A DNA stretch of 64,000 nucleotides from Pseudothioclava arenosa (GCF_002358085.1 NZ_NTJD01000005.1:158680-222679); one strand, 5' to 3'; numbered from the stretch's first letter, positions 1 through 9,287 are shown. A program made the numbers and translations. Notes: generated from the sequence alone by a model not told the origin.

Positions 1-219
1 GATCTTCTGTCTCAGGTCTCGGGCAGTCGGATCTCGGCCGAGGATCAGCAAACCTATCGCGGCTCGCAGCAGATCGCTCTGAAAGAGCTGTCGTTCGCGG
101 ATGGCGTCGATACCGATCAGGAAATGCAGATGCTGCTCCAGATCGAACAAGCCTACGCGGCGAATGCCCGCGTAATCCAAACGCTCGACGTCCTCATCAA
201 TCAGATCCTGGAGCTGTGA
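1..219 (+). CDS. flgK: Flagellar hook-associated protein FlgK, C-terminal fragment
   Basis: Only the last 72 codons are in the window; the frame is open from base 1 and ends at TGA 217-219. FlgK is the first hook-filament junction protein, sitting between hook and filament outside the cell. The visible part has the usual FlgK/FlgE-type C-terminal helix: a run containing SFADGVDTDQEMQMLLQIEQ, followed by AYAANARVIQTLDVLINQIL. This D0 helix packs into the filament core and acts in export. The next gene, flgL, starts one base after the stop, as expected for a flgK-flgL pair. The truncation is only the window edge. Confidence 0.9.
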   Translation, partial: DLLSQVSGSRISAEDQQTYRGSQQIALKELSFADGVDTDQEMQMLLQIEQAYAANARVIQTLDVLINQILEL

Positions 220-220
220 C

Positions 221-1234
221 ATGAACTACCTCTCGGTCGGAGACATGGCCCTGCAGTTCCGCCTTCGGCAGCACAATGTCTCGCTGAAGCAAGAGATGAG
301 CACGCTCTCCAAAGAGTTGATGACTGGCGTGCACAGCGACATCGGCAAGGCACTTGGCGGGGACATGACCGCCCTGGCCAGTATCAACAAGCAACTCCGC
401 GCCCTGCAATCCTACGACACCGCCGTCTCCGAGGCCGCGACGCTGACCGGCTCGATGCAGTCCTCGCTTGAGGTTATTCAGGCGTTGACCGGAGACGTTG
501 GCGTTTCGCTTCTGTCGGCGGCGACGACCACGAATTCGATCATCATCGACGCGACCGCCAAGGACGCAGCCGCCAAATTCCAAACGCTGGTCGCGACGCT
601 GAATACCAATGTCGCGGGTCGCTATATCTTTTCCGGCGCGGCAAGCGACACGCGCCCTTTATCCTCTGCCAGCGATATTCTGCTGGAGTTGCAGACCCTC
701 GTTGCAAGCGAAACCACGGCCTCGGGTGTTATGACGGCCGTCGATGACTGGTTTGCCGCGGCTCCGGGTGCGGGCGGTTTTCTCGATACGGCCTATGCCG
801 GATCACTGACCGCACTCGGCCCGGTCATGACCTCGGACGGGGAAACGACAGATATCCCGGCCTCGGCGGCATCGCCCGAGATCCGACAGACCCTGAAGGG
901 ATTTGCCCTGTCCACACTCATTTCAGACGGGCTTTTCAGAAGTGATCTTGTCGAAAAAGCAAGCCTCGCGCGCCTCTCGGGCGAGACGATCGTGGCCGCT
1001 CAAACCAGCCTTGCCGATCTGCGCGCCGATCTGGGAACCAGCGAGGCCCTGATCGAGGATGCCAAGGCCAGAAACACGGCAGAGACCCACAGCCTCGAAC
1101 TGGCGCGCCTGTCGATGATCGGCGTCGACGAATTTGACACCGCCTCCGCCCTGAACGCGCTGCAGACCCAACTTGAAACGCTCTACACATTGACTGCGCG
1201 CATGACCGACCTCTCGCTGGTGGACTACATCTGA
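221..1234 (+). CDS. flgL: Flagellar hook-filament junction protein FlgL
   Basis: The 337-residue product fits FlgL (HAP3), the second hook-filament junction protein, which is exported by the flagellar type III system. The N-terminal helix (MNYLSVGDMALQFRLRQHN) and the C-terminal heptad-rich segment (about residues 285-335, ending SALNALQTQLETLYTLTARM) correspond to the flagellin-like D0/D1 coiled coil. The middle contains the family-typical NVAGRYIFSGAASDTRP stretch. It begins one base after flgK, and its stop codon shares a base with the flgI start (TGATG), so the three are probably one transcript. The identification rests on flagellin-like ends plus position. Confidence 0.9.
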   Translation: MNYLSVGDMALQFRLRQHNVSLKQEMSTLSKELMTGVHSDIGKALGGDMTALASINKQLRALQSYDTAVSEAATLTGSMQSSLEVIQALTGDVGVSLLSAATTTNSIIIDATAKDAAAKFQTLVATLNTNVAGRYIFSGAASDTRPLSSASDILLELQTLVASETTASGVMTAVDDWFAAAPGAGGFLDTAYAGSLTALGPVMTSDGETTDIPASAASPEIRQTLKGFALSTLISDGLFRSDLVEKASLARLSGETIVAAQTSLADLRADLGTSEALIEDAKARNTAETHSLELARLSMIGVDEFDTASALNALQTQLETLYTLTARMTDLSLVDYI

Positions 1235-2334
1235 TGAAACGGCTCCTCTCCCTGCTTTTTATTCTGCTGCTGCCGACGCTTTGCGCGGCAAGCGAAATTC
1301 GCATCAAGGATCTCGTCGAATTCGATGGGGTCCGCGGCAACGATCTGGTCGGCTATGGGCTCGTCGTGGGACTTAACGGGACCGGCGATGGCATCCGCAA
1401 CGCCCCTTTCACCGAAGAAATCATGTCGAACATTCTCGAACGGCTGGGCGTTAACGTTACCGGAGAGCAATTCCGTCCGAAGAACGTCGCGGCTGTTCTG
1501 GTGACGGCAACACTGCCCCCCTTCGGGCGCGCCGGCGGGCAGATTGATGTCTCGGTTGCGGCGATCGGGGATGCCAAGAGCCTCCTGGGCGGCACCCTGA
1601 TCATGACACCGCTGAAGGCTGCCGACGGCGAAATCTATGCTGTCGCGCAGGGGCCGATCATTGCCGGCGGCGCGTCGGTCGAGGCGGACGCGGCTTCGGT
1701 GGTTCAGGGGGTTCCGACCTCGGGCAACATTCCGCGCGGTGCCCGCATCGAACGCGAAATCGATTTTGAGCTGAACAGCCTGCGGGCCATTCGACTGGCC
1801 CTGCGCACGCCCGACTTTACCACCGCCAACAAGATCGAGCGCGCGATCAATGCGAATTTCGGAGGCGCCATCGCGGCGATGCAGGACGCAGGAACCGTCG
1901 CGATTGACGTCGGGCGTTCGCGCGCACGTTCTCCGGCCCATCTGATCTCGCAGATCGAAAACATCACCATCGAGCCCGAGCAGCGCGCACGTGTCGTGGT
2001 CGATCAACGCTCCGGAACGATTGTGATGGGTGAAAATGTGCGCATCTCACGAGTCGCCGTCAGCCAAGGCAACCTGACGCTCAAGGTCGAAGAAGCGCCG
2101 ATGGTGGTTCAGCCGAATCCCTTCGCGCGCGGCGAGACGGTGGTTGTTCCGCGCTCTGAAGCCTCCATCATGGAAGAGGCCGGGCTCAAGATGGCCGAAG
2201 TATCGGATGGCAGTTCACTCTCGGAGGTTGTCGCGGGACTGAATGCGCTTGGGGTTGGGCCGCGTGACATGATCGATATCTTGAAAAGCATCAACGCGGC
2301 GGGCGCGCTTCATGCCGAGTTCATCGTAAATTGA
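1234..2334 (+). CDS. flgI: Flagellar P-ring protein FlgI
   Basis: FlgI forms the P ring around the flagellar rod in the peptidoglycan layer. The 366-residue length matches the family. A Sec signal peptide is clear: a charged start, the hydrophobic stretch LLSLLFILLLPTL, and probable cleavage near CAAS-E at residue 19-20. The mature start SEIRIKDLVEFDGVRGNDLV and the following GYGLVVGLNGTGDG are the strongest FlgI signatures. The protein ends IDILKSINAAGALHAEFIVN, also typical. The ATG overlaps the flgL stop by one base. A hairpin terminator follows at 2346-2379, closing the flgK-flgL-flgI transcript. Confidence 0.97.
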   Translation: MKRLLSLLFILLLPTLCAASEIRIKDLVEFDGVRGNDLVGYGLVVGLNGTGDGIRNAPFTEEIMSNILERLGVNVTGEQFRPKNVAAVLVTATLPPFGRAGGQIDVSVAAIGDAKSLLGGTLIMTPLKAADGEIYAVAQGPIIAGGASVEADAASVVQGVPTSGNIPRGARIEREIDFELNSLRAIRLALRTPDFTTANKIERAINANFGGAIAAMQDAGTVAIDVGRSRARSPAHLISQIENITIEPEQRARVVVDQRSGTIVMGENVRISRVAVSQGNLTLKVEEAPMVVQPNPFARGETVVVPRSEASIMEEAGLKMAEVSDGSSLSEVVAGLNALGVGPRDMIDILKSINAAGALHAEFIVN

Positions 2335-2345
2335 TCAAGGCATAG

Positions 2346-2379
2346 CCTCGCCCGCGCTAGTTTGCGCGGGCGGGGTTTT
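2346..2379 (+). terminator. Rho-independent terminator after flgI
   Basis: A GC-rich stem (CCTCGCCCGCGC, 2346-2357) pairs with GCGCGGGCGGGG (2364-2375) across a six-base loop and is followed by TTTT. It lies 11 bases after the flgI stop and between convergent transcripts, so it may serve both strands. Confidence 0.75.
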
Positions 2380-2395
2380 CCTGCCGAGGGCAATT

Positions 2396-2722
2396 TTATC
2401 GTAATCTCTTCAGGACCTGGTGTTTTCCAAATGCCTGCTGTGCAGCAACGCGCTCTGCCTCCAGCGTAGTCAGGCCCGCCTCAAGCTGCTTCTTGACGAT
2501 CTCGGCTTGCAGTGACGACCATGCCTCAAACGCAGCAAGCGCCTTCGCATCTTCCAGGGTTTTGCTTGATCTGCGCTGACGTACCGCTTCAGCCTGCAGA
2601 TCAGCCAGACGATGCTCAAGCGCCCCAACCTCCGCTCCAATCCGGGCAAAACGTGCCAGCGCACGATCACTCATCAGCTCGGTGATCGCGCGCAGCCGCT
2701 CTTTCTGGCCGTTCTTGTCCAT
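2396..2722 (-). CDS. Small coiled-coil protein translated after flhB (unknown flagellar partner)
   Basis: This 108-residue ORF starts at an ATG that overlaps the flhB stop (TAATG), so it is very likely translationally coupled to flhB. It has no membrane segment or signal peptide. It is rich in Glu, Ala, Leu, Arg and Gln with long helical stretches (RLRAITELMSDRALARF, then VGALEHRLADLQAEAV), and ends in the basic KHQVLKRLR. Coiled-coil character and position suggest an export chaperone or FliJ/FlgN-like accessory factor, but no family-specific motif was recognised, so this is inference. The upstream extension of the frame lies inside flhB and is not used. Confidence 0.6.
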   Translation of the reverse strand: MDKNGQKERLRAITELMSDRALARFARIGAEVGALEHRLADLQAEAVRQRRSSKTLEDAKALAAFEAWSSLQAEIVKKQLEAGLTTLEAERVAAQQAFGKHQVLKRLR

Positions 2723-3801
2723 TACAGCCTCCGCCGCGCAACCTTGCGCATCTTTTCCGCAAAACGAATTGCGGCCGCGACCGCTTTGTAATGTTCGGGA
2801 TGAATTTCCTGATCGACCTCGACCGCCGCGAAAAGCGCACGCGCCGTAGGTGGATCGGAATGGATCGGCACCCCGGATTCCATCGCGATTTCCCGAATGC
2901 GGCGCGCGATTTCGTCGACACCTTTCGCAACACAGATCGGTGCGCGCCTTGAGGCCCGATCCCACTTGAGCGCGACAGCATAATGCGTCGGGTTGACGAT
3001 CACGACATCGGCCTTCGCAACATCACCCAGCATCTGCCGTGTCGCGATCTCGATCCCCTTCTGGCGTCTCTGCGCCTTCAGATGCGGATCACCCTCGGAT
3101 TGCTTCATCTCATCCATGAGCTCTTTGCGCGTCATCCTGTTGCGCCGCAGAAACTCAAACCGTTGCCAGAGATAATCGGGCCCACCCAGCACGGCCGCGA
3201 TCACCGTCAGAAGGATCAGGAACTCGACGATCATCGAGCCAAGGATCAAAATCACCCCGCCCGGCGCCTGACGCTGCGCCGCGAGCATCAGATCAAGCTC
3301 CCGCCAAAGGAAGACCCCAAGGAGCGCTCCGATCACGTTCAGCTTTACGAAGCTCTTGGCGAACTCGAACAGACCGGCGCGCCCGAATTTCTGTTTTGCG
3401 TTGGCGATCGGGTCAATCCGGCTCAGTTTGGGTATGAGCTTTTCGCCCGAAACAACAAGACTGCGTTGCGCAAAAATCGCCGCCAGAACCGCAAGCGCCG
3501 GAAACAGGAACCACGGCAGAACCGCGATCAGTGCGCGCGAGATGCCCCCGGCAATGATGGATACCCCGCCCCGAAACACGGTCCAGGAAAGCGTGTCCGA
3601 ATTCGCGATCATGGCTGCTATGGTTTCGCCAAATTCGCCGATCGTCACACCCGCGAGGGCCATGAATGCGATGAGCAGCCCGGCATAGGCTGCGGCCACG
3701 TTAATCTCTGCCGACTTGACCAGATCACCCCGGCGGCGCGCCTCTTCGAGCTTCCGCGGGGATGGATCGAATTCCTTTTCGCTTTCGTCCGTTTCGCTCA
3801 T
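2722..3801 (-). CDS. flhB: Flagellar export switch protein FlhB
   Basis: FlhB is an inner-membrane part of the flagellar type III export gate that switches specificity from rod/hook to filament substrates by self-cleavage. The 359-residue protein has the expected N-terminus (EFDPSPRKLEEARRRGDLVKS), membrane segments at roughly 38-55, 88-110, 153-170 and 183-205, and a basic linker (RRNRMTRKELMDEMKQSEGD). The autocleavage motif NPTH is intact at residues 270-273. The start overlaps the end of fliR by four bases. It belongs to the leftward sltF-flhA-fliR-flhB run. Confidence 0.97.
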   Translation of the reverse strand: MSETDESEKEFDPSPRKLEEARRRGDLVKSAEINVAAAYAGLLIAFMALAGVTIGEFGETIAAMIANSDTLSWTVFRGGVSIIAGGISRALIAVLPWFLFPALAVLAAIFAQRSLVVSGEKLIPKLSRIDPIANAKQKFGRAGLFEFAKSFVKLNVIGALLGVFLWRELDLMLAAQRQAPGGVILILGSMIVEFLILLTVIAAVLGGPDYLWQRFEFLRRNRMTRKELMDEMKQSEGDPHLKAQRRQKGIEIATRQMLGDVAKADVVIVNPTHYAVALKWDRASRRAPICVAKGVDEIARRIREIAMESGVPIHSDPPTARALFAAVEVDQEIHPEHYKAVAAAIRFAEKMRKVARRRL

Positions 3802-4574
3802 GGCGCAAGCTCGAACGGAGCGATCAGGAAATCGACAAAGGCCTGATGCCAGATCATCAACGTCGCAGGCGCAACAATCGCCAGCAGGATCAGGCCCCCG
3901 GCTGTCAGCGCGGGCGCGCCGACGAATGCCACCATCAGCTGGGGCATCGCACGGTTGATCGCCCCCAGCGCAACGTTATAGATCAGCCCCCCGATCACGA
4001 AGGGCGCAGCAAGGGAAAACGCCAGCGAGAAGCTATGCGAAATCCCTTCGAGCCCCCAGGCCTTCATCAACGCGGCATCCGGAATCACGCCGGGCGGCAG
4101 AGCGCTGTAAGAGGCGATCAGAAGTTCGGCAAATTGCACATGCAGCCCGAGCCCCATCGCAAGAGCCAGAGCCCCTAGCACCAGCAGATTGCCGATAGCC
4201 GGCTGCGGCTCGCCGCTGGACCCGCCGAAAAGCTGCGAAAGGGAGCTGGCCTGAGACATCATCGTTCCCGCCAGCATCAGCGCAATCAGAAAGAACCGCA
4301 GAACTGCCCCGATCGAAAGCCCGATCGCGCTTTCAACCAGGACCCAGCGCCAGATCGACCCCTCTTGCAGACCCGCGCGCAGCTCCGGCGCCACTGCGGG
4401 AAAGACCACCAAGGTGAAAGCCACCGCGAGCGACAGGCGGATACGTGGCGGGATCGAACGTTCGCCAAACCCCGGCGCAAGGGCAAGCACGGAGCCGACG
4501 CGCAGAAAGATGATAAACCCAGCTTGTAGCAGGTCGCCTGAAATCCGGGTCAGCTCTGCCAGCGCCTCGATCAT
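3798..4574 (-). CDS. fliR: Flagellar export gate protein FliR
   Basis: FliR is a membrane subunit of the export-gate core (FliPQR). The 258-residue product is almost entirely hydrophobic with several membrane spans, and contains family-typical stretches such as FIIFLRVGSVLALAPGFGER near the N-terminus and PFVIGGLIYNVALGAINRA in the C-terminal half. Its start overlaps flhA by four bases (ATGA) and its end overlaps flhB by four. fliP and fliQ are not in the window. The order flhA-fliR-flhB is common in Rhodobacterales. Confidence 0.95.
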   Translation of the reverse strand: MIEALAELTRISGDLLQAGFIIFLRVGSVLALAPGFGERSIPPRIRLSLAVAFTLVVFPAVAPELRAGLQEGSIWRWVLVESAIGLSIGAVLRFFLIALMLAGTMMSQASSLSQLFGGSSGEPQPAIGNLLVLGALALAMGLGLHVQFAELLIASYSALPPGVIPDAALMKAWGLEGISHSFSLAFSLAAPFVIGGLIYNVALGAINRAMPQLMVAFVGAPALTAGGLILLAIVAPATLMIWHQAFVDFLIAPFELAP

Positions 4575-6655
4575 GCCGGGACAACTCCCAACATCGCGGG
4601 CCGTGCGTCATATCCGATCTCGTCAAAGCTCAGAACCGGCGCGCCCAGCCCCTTGGCGCCGACAACCGCGTGCAGGAACCGCCTGCGGCGCGCGGTGGTG
4701 ACAAGGGCGGGAAATGCGCCCGCTTCGCCCGCCTTCGACAGACGGTCCGCGATATTCGCGGCGAGGCGGTTGAACTTGTCGGGCGGCAGCGCGATATCTC
4801 CGCCCCGGTCGCCCGGCAGCTGATAGGTCGCGAAAAGCTCCTCCCATTCGGGAGCAAGCTGGATCATCGGGATCGTGCCATCCTCGCGGCGCAATTCCGC
4901 GACCAGCTGAAACCCGAGCCGCTGCCGCACATGCTCACAGATCGCCTCAGGGTTCTGCAGGCTGCGCACCTCGGCGATCGCCTCGATGATCAGCAGAAGG
5001 TTGCGGATCGAAACACGCTCTTCCAGCAACAGCCGCAGCACCGCCAGCAAGAGGTCGGGTGGAACCTTGTCGGGGATCAGCTCATCGAGGATACGACGGT
5101 TGGCGTCAGAGCGGGCCGGGTCCGACAGGTTACAGGTCTCTTCCAGCAGCCGCTTGAGCGCGCGCAGGGTCATCAGGCGGCTGAAGTTGCGCTTGATCAC
5201 CTCCAGCAAATGAGTCGCCAAAACCTCCGTCGCGGTGACCACGGTCGATCCGCTCAGCGCCGCTTCCTCTTGCGCCTTTGCCGGAACCCAGCGTGCCGGC
5301 GCGCCATAGACCGGCTCGCGGACATCCTCGCCATCGGGAAAGAAATCGCTGTTATCCGCGATCAGCGCCAGCACGCTGTCGGGATAAAGCCGGTCCTTGG
5401 CCTGCTCGGCACCCTGAATGCGAATGCGGTAATGGCCCGGCTCCAGCGCGCCATCATCGGTCAGGCGAATTTCCGGAAGGATCAGCCCGAAGCTCGAAGC
5501 CACGTGCTGGCGCATATTCGCGATACGAACGTCAAGCCCCGTTGCCGGGTCCAACGCCATGCTGACCAGATCGGGCGCAAACTCGACATGGATATCATCC
5601 ATATCAAGCACGTCACCCATCGACTTCTTGCGCGGCGCGGTTTCGGGGGCCGGCATCTTCATCGCCTCACGCTGGCGCCGTTTCTGCTCAGCCCGGCGCA
5701 GCATGACCGCCGAACCAATCAGAACGATTGCACCCGCCACGAAGGGGATGAATGGCAGACCCGGCACCAGCGCGAAAAGCGCCATCAACACCCCGACCGT
5801 CATCAGCGCCGGTGGAAACCTGCCCAGCTGCCGGAACAGCTCCAGATCGGCCGAACCCTTGGCCCCGCCGCGGGCGAGCAAAATCGCCGAGGCGATCGAG
5901 ATGATGACGGCGGGGATCTGGCTGACCAGCCCATCCCCGACCGTCAGGATCGAGTAGGTTTCAATCGCGCGACCGATCGGCATCCCATGAACGGCGGTGC
6001 CGATGATCAGCCCCATCACGAGGTTCAGCATCGTGATCAAGAGCCCCGCCACCGCATCGCCTTTGACGAATTTCGACGCCCCGTCGAGCGATCCGAAAAA
6101 GGTCGTCTCGGCCTGTTCGCGTTCGCGCCGCGCGCGAGCCTCGGCATGATCAATCGCGCCCGCATTCATATCGCTGTCGATGGCCAGCTGCTTGCCCGGC
6201 ATCGCATCGAGGGCAAAGCGCGCGCCGACCTCGGCCATGCGCCCGGCGCCCTTGGTGATGACGATGAAATTCACGATCAGGATCACGCAAAACACCACAA
6301 GCCCGATCAGCACCGACCCGCCCATGATGAAATTCGCGAAACCCTCGATCACATCGCCTGCCGCCGCCGTCCCGGTATGCCCCTGCCCGATGATCAACTT
6401 AGTTGAGGAGACGTTGAGCGAGAGCCGCAGCATCAGCGAGGCCAGCAGGATCGTCGGGAAGGCCGAGAAATCCAGCGGCCGCTCGATGAACAGAGTGACG
6501 GTGAAGATCAGGATGGCAATGGCGAAGGAGGCGGCAAGACCGATATCGAGCACCCAGGCCGGCACCGGCAGGATCATCATCACGATCACCGCCATCAGCG
6601 CCAGCGACAAGAGGATCGTCGGCTGGAAGACCTTGAGAAGCGTCCCGTTGCCCAT
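4571..6655 (-). CDS. flhA: Flagellar export gate protein FlhA
   Basis: FlhA is the large export-gate protein: an N-terminal membrane half uses proton motive force and the cytoplasmic half docks chaperone-substrate complexes. The 694-residue product has eight or so membrane spans in the first 330 residues and the conserved FHIPEP-region loop (VITKGAGRMAEVGARFALDA, then MPGKQLAIDSDMNAG). The ATG at 6655 is preferred over a GTG one codon upstream because ATG overlaps the upstream stop as TGATG. It overlaps fliR by four bases downstream. Confidence 0.97.
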   Translation of the reverse strand: MGNGTLLKVFQPTILLSLALMAVIVMMILPVPAWVLDIGLAASFAIAILIFTVTLFIERPLDFSAFPTILLASLMLRLSLNVSSTKLIIGQGHTGTAAAGDVIEGFANFIMGGSVLIGLVVFCVILIVNFIVITKGAGRMAEVGARFALDAMPGKQLAIDSDMNAGAIDHAEARARREREQAETTFFGSLDGASKFVKGDAVAGLLITMLNLVMGLIIGTAVHGMPIGRAIETYSILTVGDGLVSQIPAVIISIASAILLARGGAKGSADLELFRQLGRFPPALMTVGVLMALFALVPGLPFIPFVAGAIVLIGSAVMLRRAEQKRRQREAMKMPAPETAPRKKSMGDVLDMDDIHVEFAPDLVSMALDPATGLDVRIANMRQHVASSFGLILPEIRLTDDGALEPGHYRIRIQGAEQAKDRLYPDSVLALIADNSDFFPDGEDVREPVYGAPARWVPAKAQEEAALSGSTVVTATEVLATHLLEVIKRNFSRLMTLRALKRLLEETCNLSDPARSDANRRILDELIPDKVPPDLLLAVLRLLLEERVSIRNLLLIIEAIAEVRSLQNPEAICEHVRQRLGFQLVAELRREDGTIPMIQLAPEWEELFATYQLPGDRGGDIALPPDKFNRLAANIADRLSKAGEAGAFPALVTTARRRRFLHAVVGAKGLGAPVLSFDEIGYDARPAMLGVVPA

Positions 6656-7425
6656 CACTGCGCCTTCGATTTTTCGAAAGCGACGGCGAAAAGGCTGGCC
6701 CCCGAAGCGCCGCCCATCCGGGCCTCGCCACCCTCTTTGCGGATGAAAAGCGGAAAGGTGTTGACCCGCGCGCGGTCGCGGCGGGATCCGGGTGCGTTGG
6801 CGGCAACGATATCGGGGATGTCGGGCACTTCGCCCCTCGCACCGGGCAGAGCATCAACGTGCCCACCGGCAACATCTTCGCCCATCAAGTTTTCCCGAAA
6901 CCGCTCAAAACGCGCGGCATAACGATCGGCATATTTCGGGGTGCGCGAGTGATAGGCGCCAGCGGCGGCTTTCCAGGACCCTTTCTCCTGATACAGCTCT
7001 TTCAGGAAGGTCGCGGCATAGATCCCGTTTTCCAGCGGGTCGAACATCGCATCGATCGAGGCGAAGGCCTCGCCGTGCCATTTGAAATTGATCTGGAAGC
7101 AGCCGACATCGAAACTGCGCGCACCGCGCTGGTATTCCTTGGCGACATAGGCACGCGCCTCGTCGCGGGTTTCGAACCAGACGCCCTTCCCCTCCATATT
7201 GACCGTCCAGGCCCAGGGCCGGAACTGACCATTCAGCTTGCGCCCGGTTTCATTGAGGGAAATCGCCTTGAGCACCGAGACCGGCACGCCGGTGCGCGCA
7301 GAGGCCATCTCGGCCGCGGATTCGCACAGCGCCGCATTGTCGGTCATGCGCCCGGCATGCCCCGGCGCGCCCAGCGCCAGAAGACATCCGAAAATCAGCA
7401 GGCCAAGACGCCAGATCGTAACCAT
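6655..7425 (-). CDS. sltF: Flagellum-associated lytic transglycosylase (SltF-like)
   Basis: This is a 256-residue periplasmic SLT-type lytic transglycosylase. A Sec signal (MVTIWRLGLLIFGCLLALGA, cleavage near HAG) precedes an SLT domain starting at about residue 32. The catalytic glutamate is expected at Glu59 in SLNETGRKLNG, and a conserved DVGCFQINFKWHGEAF segment follows. Rhodobacter sphaeroides uses a flagellar transglycosylase, SltF, to open peptidoglycan for the rod; overlap with flhA by one base makes that role likely here. ATG 7425 is chosen over one ten codons upstream because AAGGG lies eight bases before it and the signal peptide then starts directly. Confidence 0.85.
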   Translation of the reverse strand: MVTIWRLGLLIFGCLLALGAPGHAGRMTDNAALCESAAEMASARTGVPVSVLKAISLNETGRKLNGQFRPWAWTVNMEGKGVWFETRDEARAYVAKEYQRGARSFDVGCFQINFKWHGEAFASIDAMFDPLENGIYAATFLKELYQEKGSWKAAAGAYHSRTPKYADRYAARFERFRENLMGEDVAGGHVDALPGARGEVPDIPDIVAANAPGSRRDRARVNTFPLFIRKEGGEARMGGASGASLFAVAFEKSKAQ

Positions 7426-7509
7426 GGGTTTCACCCTTGAGTGCAATTCTTGCACCTCCAGAGCTAGACCGATCTGGTTTAGAAATGGTTTCCGCGCACC
7501 GGCAAAATG

Positions 7510-9252
7510 CTAGATCCGAACCCGCGCGATACAGAACAGGTTCTGGGTCAGCAGGTCGCGATCGGTCAGATGCGGATACCGGTTGCGGATGCCGTCCGTG
7601 ATACGAAGCGCGCCATTTTCCGGCCGCGTCGGGATCTCTTCCGAGAATTCGATGTCGAAATACTTCTCGGTCAGGGCAATCAGATCATCCAGCATGATCC
7701 GGTTCAGGCCGCGCGAGATGTAATGCTCGGGCGGCGGATCGAAGGCGATATGCGCCCAGTCCATCATCTCTTTCTGCTTCGGATCGCCGGGCTTGATCGC
7801 CGAGATCGATTTGGGCGGAAGGTGGTGCCCGTTCCAGGTGTAGAAGTTGTGATGGTTGTAGATCATGACCCCGCCCGGACGCAGCCGCAGGGAAAGATCG
7901 CGGAACACATCCTCGATCTGCAGAAGGTGTTCGGTTACATTGTGCAGGGTCGCGACATCGAACATGCGCTCTTCGGGCAGTTCATAGGAGAGCTTGGGCG
8001 TGATCTTCCACGGCTCGATCAGCTCCGCGATCTCATTCGGAGTCCAGCCGAAGGGCTCCTTGCATTTCGCGGTGAGGTTCTTGACCCGATCCTTGTCGAG
8101 CTTGACGATCGGATCCAGACCCACATAGCTGCGCGCCCCGCCGACCAGATAGCCGATCCCGTGCAGACCCGGCCCACATCCGATATCAATGATATCCTTG
8201 TCGCGGATGTGTTCCTGGATTTTGCTGGGCCAGCTCATGTAGCCATAGTCGAAAGCCTTGCTGAGGATTTCGGGGCGGAACGAGGTTCCGCGCCAGGGCT
8301 TGTCGGCATTGTTCAGCCAATAGGCCCGCATCGCCTGCGCCGCACTCCGCCCATAGGCGATCGAGCCCGGCTGGATACCGGCGCTGCCATGATGGAACGC
8401 GTAGATATCCGAAAAAACGGCCAGATCCTCCTGCGCCTCGGGGCTGAGATCAAGCCGCCCCTCGACCTCGTCCCAGGCCGTCAGCATGCGCAGGCTCGGG
8501 CTCATCTTGGAGAGATGATCATAGGCGCCCGGCCAGTCCAGCTTGGTCAGACGGCGCTGGATCTCGGCCAGCAAGAAGGCGTCATCGGCCTGCGCTTCGG
8601 GGGATTGCTCCTCTTCGGGAGCATTTTCGGCGATCTCCGCAAGATCCGCGAAGGCCGGTCCGACACGGCAGGCCAGCATGTTGCTGCCGACCGGCCCTTC
8701 GATCTCGGAGGCGATCAGCGCCTCGCGCCGCATCAGCGCGTGGAACGTCAAGACGACCTCCGGATAGGAGGGGTTCAGGGCGTTCTTGATCAGGATGATC
8801 GTGTCTTCACCGACATGGCCGATCAGTTTCGAGAGGATCTCGATCATCCCCTCGACAGTCTTCGGCCCGTCAATCACCACCAGGTCGATCTTGGGGCCGT
8901 TCCAGACGAAATCGGCAAACGGCGTGACATGGACCGCGGCCTTGAGCCCGCGCTTTTTCAGAACCGCTTCATAGAGCGCCTGAAAGGAGTCGCCGGGATC
9001 GAGCACATCGGGCACGCGCCGCGCATGATCCTTCGTCCAGACGAAATTATCGACGGCGTGCAACTGCCCCGCCTTCGCCAGATGCACCGAGATCGATCCG
9101 AGCCAGGGGCCGAATTCAACGATCACCGGGTTCGGGGGAAGCAGGTCCAGATGGCGGGCGATCAAGTCGATATCCGACTTCGCGACCATCGAGGGAATAT
9201 CGGTGGCCGCAGTCCGGATGAATGCCTTGCGAGCCGATGCAGTGGCGGTCAT
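7510..9252 (-). CDS. Protein with two class I methyltransferase-like domains
   Basis: The 580-residue protein has two SAM-methyltransferase-like halves. In the first (about 25-200), VIVEFGPWLGSISVHLAKAG resembles motif I and DLVVIDGPKTVEGMIEIL follows, as in class I enzymes that act on sugars or small molecules. A low-complexity acidic linker (210-225) leads to the second (about 320-580) with a clear motif I, DIIDIGCGPGLHG (353-365), and a later LRLRPGG. The second half looks catalytically complete; the first may be degenerate. It is divergent from a glycosyltransferase 35 bp away, which suggests methylation of a glycan or glycosylated surface protein. The substrate is unknown. Confidence 0.7.
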   Translation of the reverse strand: MTATASARKAFIRTAATDIPSMVAKSDIDLIARHLDLLPPNPVIVEFGPWLGSISVHLAKAGQLHAVDNFVWTKDHARRVPDVLDPGDSFQALYEAVLKKRGLKAAVHVTPFADFVWNGPKIDLVVIDGPKTVEGMIEILSKLIGHVGEDTIILIKNALNPSYPEVVLTFHALMRREALIASEIEGPVGSNMLACRVGPAFADLAEIAENAPEEEQSPEAQADDAFLLAEIQRRLTKLDWPGAYDHLSKMSPSLRMLTAWDEVEGRLDLSPEAQEDLAVFSDIYAFHHGSAGIQPGSIAYGRSAAQAMRAYWLNNADKPWRGTSFRPEILSKAFDYGYMSWPSKIQEHIRDKDIIDIGCGPGLHGIGYLVGGARSYVGLDPIVKLDKDRVKNLTAKCKEPFGWTPNEIAELIEPWKITPKLSYELPEERMFDVATLHNVTEHLLQIEDVFRDLSLRLRPGGVMIYNHHNFYTWNGHHLPPKSISAIKPGDPKQKEMMDWAHIAFDPPPEHYISRGLNRIMLDDLIALTEKYFDIEFSEEIPTRPENGALRITDGIRNRYPHLTDRDLLTQNLFCIARVRI

Positions 9253-9287
9253 AGTTAATTCTACCTATTAAATCTCGGAAGGTATTC

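Noticed and set aside
4670..6406. 578-codon rightward ORF opposite flhA
   Set aside because: Antisense shadow of a clear flhA.
7507..9258. 583-codon rightward ORF
   Set aside because: It is the antisense of the methyltransferase gene; the leftward frame has clear SAM motifs, and GC-rich genes often leave long open antisense frames.
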